From assembly GCA_000405605.1 (NCBI GenBank), contig ASPA01000020.1, positions 569 through 19,967 on the forward strand: 19,399 nucleotides of DNA, written 5' to 3'. Below the pieces are notes generated by a model that made no database searches, had not been told where the DNA came from, and worked only from the letters and a program-made list of their open reading frames with translations. The position numbers and the translations under genes are program-made. This DNA comes from Atribacteria bacterium SCGC AAA255-G05 (GTDB taxonomy: Bacteria; Atribacterota; Phoenicimicrobiia; Phoenicimicrobiales; Phoenicimicrobiaceae). Position 1 is the stretch's first letter, and the number at the start of each line of letters is the position of its first letter. Positions 15,644-19,399 of the stretch are shown here, in pieces.

Positions 15644-18600
15644 TATTTTTTCTTCACGCTCCTTGCTTTATCTAATCTATTTTTAACCAATTCAGCTGTA
15701 GCCCAATACACTTCTTTTCTTTCTTCATTAGTTAATTCTAAAACATCAAAAACCACATCATCAAGAGCTTTTCGGTCGGGCAAAGGATTGGGCTGTTGTT
15801 CTTTAATGGGTTTCATTTGGTCAAAACCTAATTCTTGAAAAATTGGTAAAACAGACTTTTTGTCCATTGAAATCAAAATATTCTTACATATCTCATTTTC
15901 TATAAGAGTAGGATCTAAAACAATAAAACTTAATATCTCTGGCCCATAAGTAGTCAATAAACCATCTCCCAGATTCGCTCTTCCAAAAATTTCGCTTATT
16001 AATATTCCCATAGTAGAATTTAAAATATAACCTAAAGCCCATTTTTTATTAGGGCATATTCGCCCCACAAATACAACATCTCCTATTTGTATATCTGTTT
16101 CCTTGGAAATAATCGGAGTCCAGTTTCTTTTATCGCGAAACCTTAAAAAAAGAAAATCTTGTTTTTCTTGTTTACCTAAATTCCACCAATATTTTCTACT
16201 TGCACAAGTTGGTCTTTTGTGATAACTTTGTTTTTCTCCCCATGTAATATATTCTATCGCTTTAGTTCCTTTTAACTCTGTTTTGGACTTATGACACATA
16301 AAAACCTTATATTTCAAATCTTCCATTTTTACTATAATTGATTTGCATTCGCGGGGACTTTTTATTACTGGTTTTAAAAATTCTTCTTCAATTAACCAAT
16401 AAGCGTCATCTCCCCTATTATAAGTAATCCTTAATCCTGATTTTTTTATCTCTTCAATATTACTAAAATCTTCCATATTTTTAATTTTCGGTTTAATTTG
16501 TAGAATATTTATCTTATCTGTTACATCTTCGACATAAAAAAATTCATTAACACCAGTAGTAAATCCACGACTTACTTCAGCAATATCTCCTAATCTTACT
16601 AACTTATCCTTTCCTTTTTTCAATATTGTAAAATAAATATCGGGCGCTCTTAAATATTTTCCACCCCATTTCGAACTAATATACTCACCAGACAAACTAT
16701 CTTTAAACATTTCATTGTCTTCTTCTTTAATCTCTAATCCCTCTTTAAATAAATCTCTCTGTTTTATAGAATACGCTCTAAACTGATCTGTTTTTAAAAC
16801 ATTTCCAAATAAACTTTGGGTATCAGGAATAAAATTATCAATTGTTATTAAATTCTGAGATGAAATAACTTCTTCATATGGCTTTTTAAGCATAATAAAT
16901 TTAGCCACATTATCCAAGCAGGTAGGGTTAGGGTTTTTGTTGTTTTTAATTATTGGAGCACCAAAAAATACTATTACTGTATTAACAGAAGCATGTTCGA
17001 AAGATCTTTTAGTTTGACTATCATATATTGCAATGATGGGAACATATTTTATTAAAAATTCTTGTAGAATTCTTCCATAACCTACATCAAGCCAGGAATT
17101 AGAGGTAATAAAACAGAAAGTTCCCTTTGGGTTTAATAGATTTAAGCCATGAAAATAAAAGTAAATATAGTAATCGCATTTTCTATCAAACTCTTTTAAA
17201 AATGGATACTGTATTTGTATACTTTCTATAAGATCTTCTTTGTATTTTCTTTTTTCTTCTAAATTAATTTCTTTTTTTGACCTAAATGGTGGAGAAATTT
17301 TTTCTTGTCTGATATAGGGAGGATTACCAATTACTATATCAAAACCCTGTTTTTCTTCAAATACATCTGCAAAATCAATTTCCCAAATAACAAATTGCTT
17401 TCCTTTGGGTTTTAATTCTTCACAAGCTTTTCCGAGTAATTCTCTTTTTTCTTCTAAAAATTTCATCTTATTTTTAACATTTTCTTTTTCTACTTTTTCT
17501 TTTGATTGCTCACCATAAATATTTAATTGATTTCTCTTAGATAATTGAACGTTTAATATTTGAATTTTTTTATCTAAATTTATTATCTCTTCCGATAAAA
17601 TATTTTGAAATATTTTTGTTTCTTCTTCTTGTATTGTTTCATAATCCTTAAATCTTCTTGAAGGATCATTGCTATAAAATTTTTGTTTTTCTTGTTGTAG
17701 ATAATTAAGTTTCCTTTTTATTTCTAGTGAAATAGTCAGATCTTTTAAATCTACACTTATTCCTCCTATCTTTTGGACTAGGCTATCACCTACTCTTAAT
17801 CTTAAATTAAAATTGGGCAAAAGAGCTTCTTTCCTTCTTTCCTCAGGTAAATTCGCTTCCACAATCATTGAAAGCCAGAGTCTTAATTCGGCACAATGCA
17901 ATGCCCACTTCATTACATCTACTCCAAAAAAGTTCTTGCCAATAATATCTTTTTTAATATCAAAATCCTTTCTTTCGCTATCTAGATTTTGCTCTATTAC
18001 TTGTGTTAAATCCACCAATACTTTTAAACATCCTAATAAAAAGGCTCCACTACCACAAGCCGGGTCAACTATTTTCACGTCTTCTATAAGAAATTCCAGA
18101 TCTCCCCATAAGTTGTGTTTGCTGATATATTCTATGACTTCTTTTTTGTCTTCATCAAAAACAAACTTATAAATAAGGTCTTTGGGTATTTTTTCTAAAT
18201 GGTTGGAAAAATATTCTACTAAAGACCTTCTAACCATAAAGCTTACTTCACTAACCGGGGTATAAAAAACCCCTAAATCATTTCTTTCATAGATTTCCTC
18301 CGCAATATTCGCAAAAGATTCATATAAATAACCCAGCATTTGAGGGTCAACCGCCACTTCAATATCTAAAGGCGAATCTTCTTTGATGGTAAAATTATAT
18401 TTATCTAAAAAAACAAAAATATTATTAAAGGTAGAGTCAGGAATATTTACCCCGACTTTATCAAAATCTTCTTCCTTAAATAGACCACCATTGAGATAGG
18501 GAAACATTATTAAATTATTTTTTAAATCAGCAGGAATATATCGGGCAAGGCCTAAGTTAGGAAAAGATTTATTAAAAACTTCAAAGAATAATATCTTTAA

Positions 18601-18974
18601 CCAATTCTCATAAAAAGAATCTTTAGGAACATTGCCTTTATTTCTTTCTACCTTATACTCTTTATAAAAATTACTTATGAATTTTCTATCAGAAGCTAAC
18701 CAATCCTTTTTAGCGATGAAATAAAGGAAAATAAGTCGGTTTAAAGTCTGTTGGGCAAATTCATGGGACAATTTTACATCCTTTATCTGATGAGTAGCTA
18801 AAGTCCTTAATTCAAAAAATACTCCTTCAAAGTCTTTAAAGAATTGATCATTTACCCGTTCCTTGTTAAAGGCTTGCTGCCAGCAATCTCTCCATATATC
18901 TCTATAAGAAGCATCTCCAGAGGCAATTCCTAAAGTAGAGATAACTTCTAAATCGGTACGATAAATTTGTGAAG
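15643..18974 (-). pseudogene. Eco57I-like N6-adenine DNA methyltransferase, 5' end removed by IS3 insertion
   Basis: Methylase motifs are clear, numbered from the TTG at 18771: a region typical of Eco57I-type enzymes (DPQMLGYLYESF, GVFYTP at 167-172), SAM-binding VDPACGSGAFL at 235-245, and catalytic NPPY at 483-486. Between them lies a coiled-coil-like insert (about 350-455), and a target-recognition-type region fills the C-terminal half. It would methylate adenine N6 at a specific site, protecting host DNA. The frame continues upstream of the TTG for 67 codons of normal-looking protein (for example DIWRDCWQQAF) and stops exactly where the IS begins at 18975. So 15643-18771 (1042 residues) is not the true gene: the start and an unknown N-terminal part are lost. 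A TTG with AAGGA upstream might still start a shortened product with intact catalytic motifs. Confidence 0.85.
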
Positions 18975-19399
18975 TGGACTGCTCCCGCTAATATAGACAC
19001 ATAAAAGTGTACTTTTTCTTTGATTCTCTTAGAATTGCTCATTATTTTAATCATCCTTGTCAGGCTACCTCTTTTTGGTAATAATATTGACGTTCATATT
19101 CCATTGGTGACATGTTTCCCAGTGTGGAGTGAAGCCTGTGACAATTATAGAAAGTTTCAATATATTCAATGATCACCAGTTTAGCCTCTTCTCGTGTTTT
19201 GAATCTTCTACCATAGATCATATCCTTTTTTAAAGTAGAAAAAAAGGATTCCATACAGGCATTATCATAACAATTTCCCTTACGGCTCATACTCTGCCGG
19301 ATATGATACTTATGTAATACATCTTGATAAGCATAAGCGGCATATTGAGACCCTCTATCGGAATGAAAGATTAAACCTTCTTCCGGATTTTCTCTGCCT
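18975..19399 (-). mobile_element. IS3-family insertion sequence (IS150-like), extends beyond the window
   Basis: The element starts at 18975 with TGGACTGCTCCCGC, which matches IS3-family terminal repeats (TG...CA ends). Inside is the 3' part of the DDE transposase. The other end and any target duplication lie outside the window. It sits inside the methylase coding frame and reads in the same direction. Confidence 0.85.
19060..19399 (-). CDS. IS3-family transposase OrfB (rve integrase core), partial
   Basis: The frame is open to the window edge, so the 5' part is outside; the ATG at 19290 is internal. Visible are PEEGLIFHSDRGSQYA with the second catalytic Asp of the DDE triad, then RKGNCYDNACMESFFSTLK with the catalytic Glu, then ETFYNCHRLHSTLGNMSP near the end. 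This is the typical C-terminal half of IS150/IS3-type OrfB, which cuts and joins DNA with OrfA by programmed frameshift fusion. The visible part shows no damage, so it may be active. Confidence 0.93.
   Translation of the reverse strand, partial: GRENPEEGLIFHSDRGSQYAAYAYQDVLHKYHIRQSMSRKGNCYDNACMESFFSTLKKDMIYGRRFKTREEAKLVIIEYIETFYNCHRLHSTLGNMSPMEYERQYYYQKEVA

Overview
This is an AT-rich window, apart from a GC-richer, hairpin-dense block at about 229-1025. Every gene reads on the minus strand. No taxonomic marker is present. The base composition, the purine-rich Shine-Dalgarno sequences and the remnants of REP-associated tyrosine transposases (RAYT, Y1 family) fit an anaerobic environmental bacterium such as an Atribacterota or Firmicutes-like lineage, but this is only a guess. 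The content is that of an accessory or defence island with much mobile-element damage.

From the right edge, in the direction of transcription: an IS3-family insertion sequence (18975 to beyond the edge) has cut off the 5' end of a large Eco57I-like adenine DNA methyltransferase. The methylase stop overlaps the start of a phospholipase D (PLD)-like gene (TAATG). That gene is the N-terminal part of a PLD-SNF2 helicase of about 1,050 codons, now interrupted by one in-frame TAG at 15122-15124. Methylase plus PLD-helicase looks like a restriction-like anti-phage module in decay. Next come a KAP-family P-loop NTPase with a transmembrane hairpin (9111-12362) and a small helical protein whose end was replaced by a mobile element (8675-8968). 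A close gene pair follows: a two-TM membrane protein and an RNase D-like DEDDy exonuclease (8448-6996). After it is a DUF262 protein whose C-terminus is cut off by a palindromic element (6768-5368).

The most notable module is an intact-looking three-gene operon (5204-1026): a four-TM membrane protein, a ComEC-like metallo-beta-lactamase-fold hydrolase, and a single polypeptide joining an E2-like, an E1-like and a JAB/JAMM peptidase domain. The genes overlap by 17 and 4 bases. This is a ubiquitin-like conjugation/deconjugation cassette with no visible ubiquitin-like protein and no CD-NTase, so it is neither canonical type II CBASS nor a canonical Bil/Bub operon.

The left end (1-1025) carries no intact gene. 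It holds a structured region resembling the 5' part of a group II intron and a fragment of RAYT-type transposon. Three RAYT remnants and one 127-bp palindromic element lie between or inside genes and account for two of the truncated C-termini.
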